From contig NZ_JALXPE010000074.1 in the NCBI RefSeq assembly GCF_025143365.1, positions 1-17,170 of the forward strand: a DNA stretch of 17,170 nt, given 5' to 3'. The notes beneath the pieces are model-generated. The model had not been told where the DNA came from. It made no database searches and was given only the letters and a program-made list of their open reading frames with translations. Source of the DNA: Microbacterium sp. p3-SID336. GTDB lineage: Bacteria; Actinomycetota; Actinomycetes; Actinomycetales; Microbacteriaceae. Made by a program: the position numbers and the translations under genes. Of the stretch, positions 1 to 6,723 are shown piece by piece (the stretch's first letter is position 1; each line of letters opens with the position of its first letter).

Positions 1-1010
1 AAAGAGCCCAGCTGGCGCGTCGACTCGACCACGCGGGCGGCCATCGCCGTCTCGGCGATCTTGCCCCAGGCGCGCGGGTCGTACTGCTTCTTGTTGCCCA
101 CTTCGCCGTCGACCTTGAGCACGCCGTCGTAGTTCTTGAACATGTAGTCGGCGATCGCGCGGGTGTACGCGTACTGCGTGTCCGTGTCGATGTTCATCTT
201 CACCACGCCGTTGGCGACCGCGAGCGCGATCTCCTCGTCGGTGGAGCCGGAGCCGCCGTGGAAGACGAGGTCCAGCGGCTTCTCGCCCGTGTTGTACTTC
301 GCGGCGACCTGGGCCTGGATCTCGCCGAGGAGCTCGGGGCGCAGCTTGACACCGCCCGGTTTGTACACCCCGTGCACGTTGCCGAAGGTGAGGGCGGCGA
401 TGTAGCGGCCCTGCTCGCCGAGGCCCAGAGCCTGCACGGCCTGGTCGACATCGCCGAACGTCGTGTACAGGGCCTCGTTCGAGCCCTCGTGCTGCACGCC
501 GTCCTCCTCGCCGCCGACGACGCCGATCTCGACCTCGAGGATCGCGTTGATGGCCTTCATGCGGGGGAGCAGATCCTTGGCGATCTCGATGTTCTCCGCG
601 AGCGGCACCGCCGAGCCGTCCCACATGTGCGACTGGAAGATCGGGTTGCGGCCGGCCTTGACCTCTTCCTCGGACGCGGCGATCAGCGGCTCGACGAATC
701 CGGCGAGGGCGTCCTTCGGGCAGTGGTCGGTGTGCAGCGCGACGGTGATGGGGTAGTTCTTGGCGACCTCGGTCGCGTAGCGGGCGAACGCGAGCGCGCC
801 GGTCGCGCGGGCCTTCACGGTGTGGCCGGCGAAGTAGTCGGCGCCGCCGGTGGTGACCTGGATGATGCCGTCGGAGCCGGCCTCCGTGAGCCCCTGCAGC
901 ACGGCGTTGATGGTCTGCGAGCTCGAGACGTTGAACGCGGGATACGCGAAGCCGCCGGCCTTCGCGCGGTCGAGCATGTCGGCGTACTGATCCGGGGTGG
1001 CGACGGGCAT
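1..1010 (-). CDS. fbaA: Class II fructose-bisphosphate aldolase (3' end cut by window)
   Basis: It reversibly cleaves fructose-1,6-bisphosphate to dihydroxyacetone phosphate and glyceraldehyde-3-phosphate in cytosolic glycolysis/gluconeogenesis. Reading the minus strand from the ATG at 1010 gives an open frame of 336 codons that runs off the left edge without a stop. The family is usually about 340-345 residues, so only a few residues should be missing. Visible family marks are the metal-binding HTDHC segment (about residues 93-97), the VEIGVVGGEEDGV stretch, FGNVHGVYKPG and the phosphate-binding HGGSGS. The start is supported by an AGGAG ribosome binding site at 1016-1020, six bases upstream. 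It is divergent from glpX, which acts on the same metabolite. The identification is secure; the zinc dependence is known from the family, not seen here. Confidence 0.96.
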   Translation of the reverse strand, partial: MPVATPDQYADMLDRAKAGGFAYPAFNVSSSQTINAVLQGLTEAGSDGIIQVTTGGADYFAGHTVKARATGALAFARYATEVAKNYPITVALHTDHCPKDALAGFVEPLIAASEEEVKAGRNPIFQSHMWDGSAVPLAENIEIAKDLLPRMKAINAILEVEIGVVGGEEDGVQHEGSNEALYTTFGDVDQAVQALGLGEQGRYIAALTFGNVHGVYKPGGVKLRPELLGEIQAQVAAKYNTGEKPLDLVFHGGSGSTDEEIALAVANGVVKMNIDTDTQYAYTRAIADYMFKNYDGVLKVDGEVGNKKQYDPRAWGKIAETAMAARVVESTRQLGS

Positions 1011-1015
1011 GAGAA

Positions 1016-1053
1016 CTCCTGCGGTAGGTGAAGCCGGGACAGCTGCCACTCTA
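1016..1053 (-). promoter_or_regulatory. fbaA -10 box and ribosome binding site
   Basis: Reading the minus strand, TAGAGT (1053 to 1048) fits the actinobacterial TA-N3-T -10 form and lies 37 bases upstream of the fbaA ATG. An AGGAG (1020 to 1016) gives a normal leadered start. No convincing -35 box is seen at 17-18 bases spacing, so the promoter is tentative; the ribosome binding site is clear. Confidence 0.45.
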
Positions 1054-1184
1054 TCGGGGCGGGTGCGCGCACACCTCCGTCGTGACCGGGGTTACCGGGG
1101 GATGGATCTGCTGAGCTGTAAAGAATCGTGATTCCTTCGCGAGATATCGGCCGAAAGGAGCGCAGGAACGCGGAAGGCGCTGAG

Positions 1185-1190
1185 TAGGCT
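1185..1190 (+). promoter_or_regulatory. glpX -10 box, probable leaderless start
   Basis: TAGGCT is followed by seven bases and then the glpX ATG at 1198. There is no ribosome binding site immediately before the start. A TA-N3-T box at this distance puts the transcription start at or next to the ATG, as in actinobacterial leaderless mRNAs. The same arrangement recurs before other genes in this window. Confidence 0.5.
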
Positions 1191-1197
1191 GGCCGTC

Positions 1198-2184
1198 ATG
1201 GTGAGTCTTACTGCCGACCTGAGCCCGCTTCGTCCCGACCGCAACCTCGCGATGGAGTTGGTGCGCGCGACCGAGGCGGCGGCGATCCGCGCCGTCCCCT
1301 TCATCGGCCGCGGCGCCAAGGAGGCCGCGGACGGTGCGGCGGTCGACGCGATGCGCGCATTCCTCGGGACGGTCGACTTCCAGGGGCGCGTGGTGATCGG
1401 CGAGGGGGAGAAGGACAACGCTCCCATGCTCTTCAACGGCGAAGTGGTCGGGACGGGCCGGGGACCGCTCTGCGACATCGCCGTGGACCCGATCGACGGC
1501 ACGTCCCTCACCGCGGCCGGTCGACAGAACGCGCTCTCCGTGATCGCCGTCTCCGACCGCGACACCATGTTGGACGCCTCCTCCGTCTTCTACATGGACA
1601 AGCTGGTCACCGGCCCGGCGGGCGTGGGCGTCGTCGACATCCGGCTGCCGATCGGGGAGAACATCCGCAAGCTCGCCGGTGCGCTCGACAAGCCGGTCGA
1701 CGAGATCGTAGTGTCGGTGCTCAACCGCCCCCGGCACGAGCAGCTCATCCAGGACATCCGCGAGGCCGGTGCCGGGACGCGGCTGATGAGCGACGGCGAC
1801 GTGGCCGGGGGCATCAACGCGGCGCGTCACGACGCGCGCACCGACATGTGCGTCGGTGTCGGCGGCAGCCCGGAGGGCATCGTCACGGCGTGTGCGATCA
1901 AGGCCCTCGGCGGCCACATCCAGGGGCGGCTGTGGCCGCGCGATGACGACGAACGGCAGCGCGGCATCGACGCGGGACTCGACATGGACAAGGTCTACGA
2001 AGCCGACGACCTCGTGCAGGGCAACAACACGATCTTCGTCGCGACCGGTGTCACCGACGGGCAGCTCGTCGCCGGCGTGCGGCGCGAGCGCGGCTACGTC
2101 TACACCGAGAGCGTCGTCCTGCGCGGGGCATCGGGCACCCTCCGCCGTATCGCCTCCGAGCACCTCGTATCCAAGTGGCTGTGA
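1198..2184 (+). CDS. glpX: Class II fructose-1,6-bisphosphatase
   Basis: It removes the C1 phosphate from fructose-1,6-bisphosphate to give fructose-6-phosphate, the committed step of gluconeogenesis; it is cytosolic and metal dependent. The 328-residue length is normal for GlpX. Visible motifs are the metal-site GEGEKD at residues 68-73 and DPIDGT at 97-102, followed by the typical TSLTAAG segment. The ATG at 1198 begins the conserved N-terminal region and follows a TAGGCT box by seven bases, consistent with leaderless translation. It is divergent from fbaA, so two enzymes that meet at fructose-1,6-bisphosphate share a 187-base control region. The identification is secure. Confidence 0.97.
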   Translation: MVSLTADLSPLRPDRNLAMELVRATEAAAIRAVPFIGRGAKEAADGAAVDAMRAFLGTVDFQGRVVIGEGEKDNAPMLFNGEVVGTGRGPLCDIAVDPIDGTSLTAAGRQNALSVIAVSDRDTMLDASSVFYMDKLVTGPAGVGVVDIRLPIGENIRKLAGALDKPVDEIVVSVLNRPRHEQLIQDIREAGAGTRLMSDGDVAGGINAARHDARTDMCVGVGGSPEGIVTACAIKALGGHIQGRLWPRDDDERQRGIDAGLDMDKVYEADDLVQGNNTIFVATGVTDGQLVAGVRRERGYVYTESVVLRGASGTLRRIASEHLVSKWL

Positions 2185-2226
2185 GGCGCCGCACGTCCCG
2201 CTGAGGAGTGAGGCCGAGGCGGCCAT

Positions 2227-2245
2227 CGTTACCGAGCCGGTATCG
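2227..2245 (+). terminator. Weak hairpin downstream of glpX
   Basis: TACCG (2230-2234), spacer AGC, then CGGTA (2238-2242) form a perfect 5-bp stem. Outer C-G and G-C pairs lie beyond one T-T mismatch. It sits about 45 bases after the glpX stop. There is no T-tract, so a terminator role is only a guess. Confidence 0.25.
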
Positions 2246-2355
2246 CCACGCGCGGCCCACGTGGCCGGTCGGTGGGAGCGCCGTGTCACAATTGTCACTG
2301 GGTTTGTCGCCGTCGACGGAGCCGCCAGGCACCGCAGGCACAGGAGGGCGAACGC

Positions 2356-2661
2356 ATGACAACGCAGCACACGAGTGGCTCGAAGAGCGCCGCGCCGACC
2401 AAGATCATCACCACCAACACGGGACGCATCCTCCGGGTGAGCGCCGACGCCGAGGCCGGTGCCGCGACGCCTCAGGTCCCCACGGTGCAGGCCGCCCCGG
2501 CCGGGAAGCCCGCCATGGACCCGGCTCGACGCGCAGATGTGCTGTTCCGCGTCCGCCGCGACGAAGGCCACGAGATCAGCGCCTGGTGGATGATCGGCGC
2601 GTTCCTGGCGACCAGCGGTCTCGTGATCCTGCTGCTCAGCGGCGTGCCCGGCATCGCCTGA
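2356..2661 (+). CDS. Small single-pass membrane protein, unknown function
   Basis: A 101-residue protein that I do not recognise. The first about 55 residues are rich in Thr, Ala and Pro and look disordered. A basic patch follows at about 57-68 (ARRADVLFRVRR), and one clear hydrophobic segment at about 76-98 ends the protein, so it is probably a tail-anchored or single-span membrane protein with a cytoplasmic N-terminus. The ATG at 2356 is chosen because CAGGAGGG lies directly upstream (2341-2348) with normal spacing; an earlier GTG/ATG-type start at 2272 has no such signal. It follows glpX by 171 bases and stands alone. Its final Ala codon and stop form the first bases of a 17-bp tandem repeat. 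Confidence 0.75.
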   Translation: MTTQHTSGSKSAAPTKIITTNTGRILRVSADAEAGAATPQVPTVQAAPAGKPAMDPARRADVLFRVRRDEGHEISAWWMIGAFLATSGLVILLLSGVPGIA

Positions 2662-2752
2662 CGTCGTTCCCGGCCTGACGTCGCTCATCGCCTGACGTCG
2701 TTCACGGCCTGACGTCGTTCCCGGCCTGACGTCGTTCCCGGCCTGACGTCGT
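2656..2752. repeat. 17-bp tandem repeat, five full copies plus a partial
   Basis: The unit GCCTGACGTCGTTCCCG occurs at 2656-2672, 2673-2689 (three changes), 2690-2706 (one change), 2707-2723 and 2724-2740. A sixth copy, 2741-2752, matches for 12 bases before diverging. There are no spacers. Every unit contains the palindrome GACGTC. The array starts inside the last codon of the small membrane protein gene, so its TGA stop belongs to the first unit. Confidence 0.9.
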
Positions 2753-2790
2753 CACGCCGTTCCCGTCGCTCGCGACCGTCTGTCGTCGGC

Positions 2791-2890
2791 GCGTCGCCAT
2801 CCGTGCCACTCCCGATCTGCCATGTGCGCGTCGCCGGCCGTGGCAGACCAGATCTACGATGTGTGCGTCGCCGCCCGAGCCGTGATCTGA
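2791..2890. repeat. Imperfect tandem repeat with 37-bp period
   Basis: GCGTCGCC occurs at 2791, 2828 and 2865, exactly 37 bases apart. Related flanking sequence follows each one (CCGTG-like, then GATCT). The best matching pair is 2814-2839 against 2851-2876. The third copy runs up to the rmuC stop codon. It is unrelated in sequence to the 17-bp array just upstream and fills the rest of the gap between two convergent genes. Confidence 0.65.
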
Positions 2891-4147
2891 TCAGCGGTTG
2901 GGTGGGGTGTGCTCGTCGAGGCGCGCCCTGACGTCGCCGACATCGGCCGCGAGGGCGTGCGATGACGGCTCGTCCTCCTCGGGGAGCAGCTCGGCGGCGG
3001 TGAAGCGGCGCCCGTCGGCGGTGATCGCGGGCGGCGCGGCGAGAGCGGACGCGTCGACCCCGGGGAACTGGCGAGCGGTCACGAGCACGCGCGACTCGAG
3101 GGACCCGGCGAAGCGGTTGTAGCTGTCGACCGTGCGCTCCAGTGCGCGGCGCAGGTCATCGGCGTGCCCCGCGAGCGTGCCGAGCCGGTCGTAGAGCTGG
3201 GTGCCGAGCGCGAGCAGCGACCGCGCCTCGGTGGAGACCTCCTGCTGTGTCCACGTGTACGCCACCGTCTTCAGCACCGCCCAGAGGTTCACGGGGGACG
3301 CGAGCGCGACGCGACGGCTGAACGCGTAGTCGAGCAGCGTCGGGTCTTCGTCGATGGCCGCTGCCAGCAGCGATTCGGTGGGCAGGAAGCAGATCACGAA
3401 CTCCGGGCCGGCTTCGAGACCCGACCAGTACGCCTTCTTGGCGAGGGCGTCGACGTGCGCGCGCACCGCCTTCACGTGCTTCTGCATGTGCTGGCGTCGC
3501 TGTGCCTCGTGAGCAGGCCCCGCCGGCAGCGCCGATGCCTCGAGGTACGCATCGAGCGGGACCTTCGCGTCCACCGCGATCGACGTGCCGCCCGCGAGTC
3601 GCACGACCATGTCCGGCCGCCCCTGACCGCGATCGGAGGAGATGGTGGCCTGCAGGTCGAAGTCCACGTGCCGCGTGAGCCCAGCGGCCTCGACCACACG
3701 GCGCAGCTGCGCCTCGCCCCACACGCCACGGGTCGACGTGGACCGCAGGGCGCCCGCGAGGGACTCCGTGGTCGCCCGCAGGGCCTCGTCCGACTCCTGC
3801 GCCCGTCGCAGCTGCTCGGCGAGCGTGCCGAACTGCGTCTGCCGCTCCTGCTCGATCGTCTCGACCTTGCTCTGCATCTGCCGGAGCGACTCCCGAACGG
3901 GCGCAAGGGCCTGGAGCACCGCGTTCTGCTGCTGCGCGCGCTGCGCCTCTGCGCGCTGCTCCGACCGGGCGTGCTCCACGGCGTCGCGATACAGGTCGTA
4001 TTGACGGTCGCGGTCGTCGCGCGCCGCCGCCAACTCCGCCTCGGTCCGCGCCAGTGCTGCGCCGTCGCGGCCGGCTCGCAGGAACCAGCCGAGGGCGACA
4101 CCCGCGGCGAGTGCCGCGAGCACGAGAACGATCGACAGGGCATCCAT
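2891..4147 (-). CDS. rmuC: DNA recombination protein RmuC
   Basis: The RmuC family is linked to limiting DNA rearrangements at inverted repeats and contains a nuclease-like core; the biochemical activity is not firmly established. The 418-residue product begins with a hydrophobic segment (about residues 4-22, a membrane anchor). A long Ala/Glu/Arg/Gln-rich coiled coil follows (about 30-130), then the conserved RmuC core with RGVWGEAQL, GRPDMVV, IAVDAKVPLDAY, FLPTESL and NLWAVLKT. The ATG at 4147 places the membrane segment at the very N-terminus. A GTG at 4192 would add 15 residues, and neither start has a good ribosome binding site. It lies 50 bases downstream of the exonuclease gene on the same strand, so the two may be co-transcribed and both act on DNA. 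Confidence 0.93.
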   Translation of the reverse strand: MDALSIVLVLAALAAGVALGWFLRAGRDGAALARTEAELAAARDDRDRQYDLYRDAVEHARSEQRAEAQRAQQQNAVLQALAPVRESLRQMQSKVETIEQERQTQFGTLAEQLRRAQESDEALRATTESLAGALRSTSTRGVWGEAQLRRVVEAAGLTRHVDFDLQATISSDRGQGRPDMVVRLAGGTSIAVDAKVPLDAYLEASALPAGPAHEAQRRQHMQKHVKAVRAHVDALAKKAYWSGLEAGPEFVICFLPTESLLAAAIDEDPTLLDYAFSRRVALASPVNLWAVLKTVAYTWTQQEVSTEARSLLALGTQLYDRLGTLAGHADDLRRALERTVDSYNRFAGSLESRVLVTARQFPGVDASALAAPPAITADGRRFTAAELLPEEDEPSSHALAADVGDVRARLDEHTPPNR

Positions 4148-4197
4148 GTGTCCATGATGCCCAGGGCGTCCGACATTCGGTCGTGACGCCACGGGGG

Positions 4198-4791
4198 TCA
4201 GGCGACCGCACGCTCCAGAGCGGGCATGGCGGGCTCGGTCACACGCAGGCCCAGGGCATCCGCGAGCGCGAAGACGTCGGCGGCACCGGCGCGACGGGCG
4301 GCGTCCACCACGATCTGCGCGCACGCGAGCGCGTCGGCCAGCGCGTCGTGGTGCGAGAAGGCGGCGTACCCGGCGGCGGCGGCCGCGAGCGGCAGGCGGT
4401 ACGAGTCGAGCTGGTAGGTCTTGCGAGCGACCTGCAGGCTGCACAGCGAGCGGTACGGCGGGCACGACTGCCCCGTGGCCTCGCTGGCGCGCCGGAGCAC
4501 GTTCAGGTCGAAGCCAGCGTTGTGCGCCACGAGCACGTCGGCCCCCGCGAAGGCGCACAGACGGTCGAACTGGTCCACCCAGGTCGCGGCCGACAGCACG
4601 TGCTCGGGACGGATCCCGTGGATGCGCACGTTCCACTCCTGGAACTCGTCGTGCCCGGGCGGCGGCTGGATCAGCCAGCCCGCCGTGGCGACGACCTCGC
4701 CGCCGCGCACGCGGACGAGACCGACCGAGCAGGCGGAGGCCGGGCTGGAGTTCGCGGTCTCGAAGTCGATCGCAGTGAAGTCCAGTGGCAC
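4198..4791 (-). CDS. DEDDh-type 3'-5' exonuclease (DnaQ-like)
   Basis: A 197-residue exonuclease of the family that includes the proofreading subunit epsilon; it removes nucleotides from 3' ends with two metal ions. The motifs are intact: Exo I with D9 and E11 (IDFET), Exo II around HNAGFD (90-95, D95), and Exo III with H148 and D153 (HDALAD). No BRCT, helicase or polymerase domain is attached, so it is a stand-alone exonuclease. The GTG at 4791 is chosen because it begins PLDFTAIDFET, where family members normally start; an upstream extension to 4923 would run into the divergent methyltransferase gene. It probably leads the operon with rmuC. The exact substrate cannot be told. Confidence 0.9.
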   Translation of the reverse strand: MPLDFTAIDFETANSSPASACSVGLVRVRGGEVVATAGWLIQPPPGHDEFQEWNVRIHGIRPEHVLSAATWVDQFDRLCAFAGADVLVAHNAGFDLNVLRRASEATGQSCPPYRSLCSLQVARKTYQLDSYRLPLAAAAAGYAAFSHHDALADALACAQIVVDAARRAGAADVFALADALGLRVTEPAMPALERAVA

Positions 4792-4809
4792 GTCCTCACT
4801 CTCTCCCGG

Positions 4810-4832
4810 GCCTCCGACGTCGGGTCGGAGGC
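4810..4832. promoter_or_regulatory. Perfect inverted repeat between divergent genes
   Basis: GCCTCCGAC, five bases GTCGG, then GTCGGAGGC form a perfect 9-bp inverted repeat. It sits in the 59-base gap between the exonuclease and methyltransferase starts and ends six bases before the TAGGCT box of the methyltransferase. There is no T-tract, and both genes point away from it, so an operator or mRNA hairpin fits better than a terminator. Confidence 0.5.
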
Positions 4833-4838
4833 TCGCCG

Positions 4839-4844
4839 TAGGCT
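4839..4844 (+). promoter_or_regulatory. Methyltransferase -10 box, probable leaderless start
   Basis: TAGGCT is followed by six bases and the ATG at 4851. No ribosome binding site is present. The box is identical to the one before glpX. Confidence 0.5.
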
Positions 4845-4850
4845 GACGAC

Positions 4851-5591
4851 ATGACCGACGACAAGGCGACCTCCTTCGGCGCGCAGGCGAGCAGCTACGA
4901 GGCCGGACGCCCCGAGTATCCATTCGAGGCCGTGGCCTGGATGCTGGAGCGGATGCCCGATGGCGCCCGCCGCATCGCCGACGTGGGCGCCGGCACCGGG
5001 AAGCTCACGCGCGCCCTCGTCGCCGCAGGGGACGCGGAGGTCGTCGCGGTCGATCCTGACCCGGCCATGCTCTCGGCGCTGCAAGACGCGGTCCCCGGCG
5101 TCCCGACCTTCCTCGGCACGGCGGAGCGGATGCCGCTGCCCGACGCGAGCGTCGACGCCGTCGTGCTCGGCCAGGCCTGGCACTGGGTCGAGCCCGTCGC
5201 CGCCTCAGCCGAAGTGGGCAGGGTCACCAGGGCCGGAGGAGTGCTCGGCCTGATCTGGAACCTGCGGGACGACCGCGTGGACTGGGTGCGCCGCCTCACC
5301 GACATCATGCATGGCAGCAACGCCGAGGTCATGCTCGCGGCGGGTGACCCCGTGGTGGCGGCACCGTTCGCCCCGCTGGAGCAGGAGCGGTGGGAATGGA
5401 ACCGGCCGATCACGCGCGACCTGTTGCACCGGATGGCCTCCTCCCGAAGCGACATCATCACGGCGGACGACACGGAGAAGGAGCGCATCCGGCAGAGGAT
5501 GGACGCGCTGTTCGACGAGCTCGGGCTGCACGGCGACGACACCATCGAGCTGCCGTACGTGACCAGGGCCTTCCGGGCTCGGCGCGGCTGA
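4851..5591 (+). CDS. Class I SAM-dependent methyltransferase
   Basis: A 246-residue cytosolic protein of the UbiE/Methyltransf_11 type. Motif I, which binds S-adenosylmethionine, is IADVGAGTGKLT (about residues 42-53). The acidic residue after strand 2 lies in VAVDPDPAML, and GTAERMPLPDASVDAVV plus AWHWV follow as the usual post-motif region. Motif III is around GGVLGLIWNLRDD. The N-terminal SFGAQASSYEAGRPEYP is typical of a subfamily annotated only as methyltransferase domain protein. The substrate is unknown. It is divergent from the exonuclease gene and 40 bases upstream of ychF, which has its own start signal. Confidence 0.88.
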   Translation: MTDDKATSFGAQASSYEAGRPEYPFEAVAWMLERMPDGARRIADVGAGTGKLTRALVAAGDAEVVAVDPDPAMLSALQDAVPGVPTFLGTAERMPLPDASVDAVVLGQAWHWVEPVAASAEVGRVTRAGGVLGLIWNLRDDRVDWVRRLTDIMHGSNAEVMLAAGDPVVAAPFAPLEQERWEWNRPITRDLLHRMASSRSDIITADDTEKERIRQRMDALFDELGLHGDDTIELPYVTRAFRARRG

Positions 5592-5617
5592 CGGGCGGCT
5601 CGCGGCGAGCGCCCGGG

Positions 5618-5623
5618 TAGACT
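5618..5623 (+). promoter_or_regulatory. ychF -10 box, probable leaderless GTG start
   Basis: TAGACT is followed by eight bases and the GTG at 5632. No purine-rich ribosome binding site lies between them. Confidence 0.45.
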
Positions 5624-5631
5624 CGTACCCC

Positions 5632-6723
5632 GTGGCTCTCACTATCGGCATCGTCGGCCTGCCCAACGTCGGCAAGTCCACCCTCTTCAACGCCCTCACC
5701 AAGAACGACGTGCTCGCGGCGAACTATCCGTTCGCGACGATCGAGCCTAACGTCGGCGTGGTGAACCTGCCCGACCCGCGACTCGAGAAGCTCGCGGAGA
5801 TCTTCGGCAGCGAGCGCATCCTGCCCGCCGCGGTGTCGTTCGTCGACATCGCCGGCATCGTGCGCGGCGCCAGTGAGGGCGAGGGTCTCGGCAACCAGTT
5901 CCTCGCGAACATCCGCGAGGCGGACGCCATCGCCCAGGTCGTGCGCGGGTTCTCCGACGACGACGTCGTGCACGTCGACGGTGCGGTCAACCCGGCGTCC
6001 GACATGGAGACGATCAACGCCGAGCTCATGCTCGCCGACCTGCAGACCGTCGAGAAGGCGATAACGCGGTACGAGAAGGAGGTGCGCGGCAAGAAGATCG
6101 ACCCCTCGGTGCTGGAAGCGGCGAAGGCCGCCAAGGATGCGCTGGAGCGCGGCGTCCTGCTCTCCACCAGCGGTCTCGACCTCGACCCGATCCGCGAACT
6201 CGGCCTGCTGACCGTCAAGCCCGTCATCTTCGTGTTCAACGTCGACGAGAGCGTGCTGACCGACGCTGACCGTAAGGCCGAGCTGGCCGCGCTCGTCGCC
6301 CCGGCCGACTCGATCTTCCTCGACGCGAAGATCGAGTCGGAGCTGAAGGACCTCGACCCGGAGGACGCCGCCGAGCTGCTGGCCTCGACGGGCCAGGACG
6401 AGTCCGGCCTCGACCAGCTCGCCCGCATCGGCTTCGACACCCTCGGCCTGCAGACCTACCTCACCGCGGGCCCGAAGGAGGCGCGCGCGTGGACCATCGG
6501 CAAGGGCTGGAAGGCCCCCCAGGCCGCCGGTGTCATCCACACCGACTTCGAGAAGGGCTTCATCAAGGCCGAGATCGTGTCGTTCGACGACCTCGTCGAG
6601 ACCGGGTCCGTGCAGGAGGCCCGCGCCAAGGGCAAGGCGCGCCTCGAAGGCAAGGACTACGTCATGCAGGACGGCGACGTCGTGGAGTTCCGTATCGGAA
6701 ACACATCTGGTGGGTCCAAGTGA
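5632..6723 (+). CDS. ychF: Redox-regulated ATPase/GTP-binding protein YchF with altered C-terminus
   Basis: An Obg-family P-loop NTPase (OLA1 in eukaryotes) that binds ribosomes and prefers ATP. The 363-residue product has the P-loop GLPNVGKST (residues 9-17), FVDIAGIVRGASEGEGLGNQFL as switch/G3 region, and NVDE in place of the GTP-specifying NKxD. The C-terminal TGS domain contains HTDFEKGFIKAEIVS. The GTG at 5632 starts the conserved N-terminus. The C-terminus is unusual. YchF normally ends VVEFRFN plus one residue, but here FR is followed by IGNTSGGSK, which makes the protein slightly longer. The switch falls right after GTGGAGTTCCG (6682-6692), the sequence repeated downstream. The stop overlaps the next gene's GTG as GTGA. 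Confidence 0.95.
   Translation: MALTIGIVGLPNVGKSTLFNALTKNDVLAANYPFATIEPNVGVVNLPDPRLEKLAEIFGSERILPAAVSFVDIAGIVRGASEGEGLGNQFLANIREADAIAQVVRGFSDDDVVHVDGAVNPASDMETINAELMLADLQTVEKAITRYEKEVRGKKIDPSVLEAAKAAKDALERGVLLSTSGLDLDPIRELGLLTVKPVIFVFNVDESVLTDADRKAELAALVAPADSIFLDAKIESELKDLDPEDAAELLASTGQDESGLDQLARIGFDTLGLQTYLTAGPKEARAWTIGKGWKAPQAAGVIHTDFEKGFIKAEIVSFDDLVETGSVQEARAKGKARLEGKDYVMQDGDVVEFRIGNTSGGSK
6664..6692 (+). repeat. ychF tail repeat, copy 0 (inside ychF)
   Basis: This is the resident copy, coding for MQDGDVVEFR. Bases 6664-6682 are identical to 8524-8542 (19 bases). The 11-base core GTGGAGTTCCG at 6682-6692 is identical to 7574-7584. Immediately after the core the sequence departs from the expected ychF ending. 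Confidence 0.85.

Noticed and set aside
258..1031. Plus-strand open frame opposite fbaA
   Set aside because: It is antisense to fbaA, with low-complexity Leu/Gly/Arg/Asp translation and no ribosome binding site.
1051..2688. Long minus-strand open frame opposite glpX (545 codons)
   Set aside because: It is antisense to a secure glpX gene; the translation is Arg/Asp/Val/His-rich with no family likeness, as expected for a high-GC shadow frame.
2656..2752. CRISPR array
   Set aside because: Units are 17 bases and directly joined with no spacers, and no cas genes are nearby.
3164..4186. Plus-strand open frame opposite rmuC
   Set aside because: The rmuC reading is supported by clear family motifs; this frame is Arg/Leu-rich noise.
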